A model generated the notes under the pieces. That model had not been told where the DNA came from. It did no database searches and saw only the letters and a list, made by a program, of their open reading frames with translations. From Promethearchaeota archaeon (GTDB taxonomy: Archaea > Asgardarchaeota > Lokiarchaeia > Sigynarchaeales > SOKP01), in the NCBI GenBank assembly GCA_019057975.1, contig JAHLWJ010000320.1:1-5366 (forward strand): a DNA stretch of 5,366 nucleotides. The letters run 5' to 3'. Of this stretch, positions 5,042 through 5,366 are shown piece after piece; positions within the stretch are counted from its first letter, which is position 1; the number at the start of each line of letters is the position of its first letter. The position numbers and the translations under genes were made by a program.

Positions 5042-5068
5042 AGAAAATAATAATTGAACTAAATATAA

Positions 5069-5084
5069 ATTTTTATATAAAAAT
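5069..5084. promoter_or_regulatory. Perfect 16-bp AT palindrome containing a consensus-like archaeal TATA box
   Basis: ATTTTTATATAAAAAT is its own reverse complement and contains TTTATATA (5072-5079), very close to the archaeal TATA-box consensus. On the plus strand it would place a transcript start near 5100. No recognisable coding start follows within 100 bases. Because it is symmetric it could act in either direction. Confidence 0.3.
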
Positions 5085-5116
5085 ACCAAGAATATAAGAA
5101 GAAAGTTCCAAAATGG

Positions 5117-5150
5117 ATTCCTAAATTAATTTAGGAATATTATTTTTTTT
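5117..5150 (+). terminator. Perfect 22-bp palindrome followed by eight T, intrinsic-terminator-like
   Basis: The arms ATTCCTAAATT and AATTTAGGAAT (5117-5138) are exact reverse complements, giving about a 9-bp stem with a TTAA loop, followed after TATTA by TTTTTTTT at 5143-5150. The form is that of an intrinsic terminator on the plus strand, about 100 bases after the regulator. A symmetric protein-binding site is the alternative, since its CCTAA/TTAGG half-sites also occur, in the opposite order, at 4143-4160. Confidence 0.5.
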
Positions 5151-5366
5151 ATGGTTAGGTTTAAATATGAAATATTTTACTCAATATCGTAAAAAAACTT
5201 AGCAAAAAATCGTTAATAAAAGTTTGCTATTAAATTGAAAATCTTATATGGATAATCTTTAAACATGTTAAATATCGATGACCATACTATGGATCAAATT
5301 TTAGCATTATGTCAGTAGATTTTTGGTATTATTTTGTATTTTACTCGAGTTCGATATTCAATATAG

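Larger units (their letters stand above)
5019..5366. other. Intergenic right end with no supported gene
   Basis: Apart from the hairpin, the TATA-like palindrome and the terminator-like palindrome already listed, I see no gene in these 348 bases. The longest plus-strand stretches starting with ATG are 11 codons at 5167, 17 codons at 5265, and an open 19 codons from 5309 to the window edge, none with a ribosome-binding site. On the minus strand all three frames entering from the right stop within 18 codons, so at most a short C-terminal tail of a neighbour could be present. Confidence 0.7.

Noticed and set aside
5265..5318. 17-codon plus-strand frame (MLNIDDHTMDQILALCQ)
   Set aside because: Too short, no ribosome-binding site, no supporting context.
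5309..5365. Plus-strand frame starting ATG and still open at the window edge (19 codons, aromatic-rich)
   Set aside because: No ribosome-binding motif at proper spacing and too short to judge; it could be the start of a gene only if the sequence beyond the edge stays open.
1..5366. CRISPR array, insertion sequence, integrase, tRNA or rRNA
   Set aside because: I found no regularly spaced repeats, transposase motifs, terminal inverted repeats, cloverleaf or rRNA-like segments by reading both strands.

Overview
The window looks like AT-rich archaeal DNA. The divergent regulator at the right has the archaeal layout of an ArsR-like winged helix followed by a FilR1-type (DUF1724-like) ligand domain. 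Ribosome-binding sites are AGGAGGT, GAGGTGA or GGTG variants, and both regulator-like genes start with TTG. An archaeon that handles acyl-CoA thioesters fits, and the Asgard (Promethearchaeota/Lokiarchaeia-like) group is my best guess. That guess rests on gene content and composition only, because no marker gene is present.

Layout. Positions 3949 down to 1 on the minus strand hold six co-directional genes with short gaps of 5, 16, 44, 78 and 23 bases. In transcription order they are a small winged-helix-like protein (98 aa), an acyl-CoA dehydrogenase (414 aa), an enoyl-CoA hydratase with both catalytic glutamates (265 aa), a stand-alone SCP2 domain protein (109 aa), a second crotonase that lacks both hydratase glutamates (272 aa after start correction), and the first 98 codons of a multi-pass membrane protein that runs off the left edge. 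Positions 3950-4202 are a divergent AT-rich control region with two inverted repeats. Positions 4203-5018 on the plus strand encode the FilR1-type regulator. The last 348 bases hold no convincing gene, only an AT hairpin after the regulator, a TATA-like palindrome, and a perfect 22-bp palindrome followed by eight T.

How the genes may work together. The dehydrogenase would introduce the alpha,beta double bond into an acyl-CoA and the canonical crotonase would hydrate it. The divergent crotonase probably does an isomerase-type or other reaction, and the SCP2 protein could bind or present the lipid or acyl-CoA. No acyl-CoA ligase, hydroxyacyl-CoA dehydrogenase, thiolase or electron-transfer flavoprotein is in view, so the pathway is completed elsewhere or is a partial, specialised acyl-CoA modification route. 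The divergent regulator, and perhaps the small winged-helix protein, are the obvious candidates for local control.

The parts most worth a second look are the small winged-helix protein coupled to the dehydrogenase, the altered catalytic residues in the dehydrogenase and second crotonase, and the palindromes in the two intergenic regions. I see no CRISPR array, insertion sequence, tRNA or rRNA.
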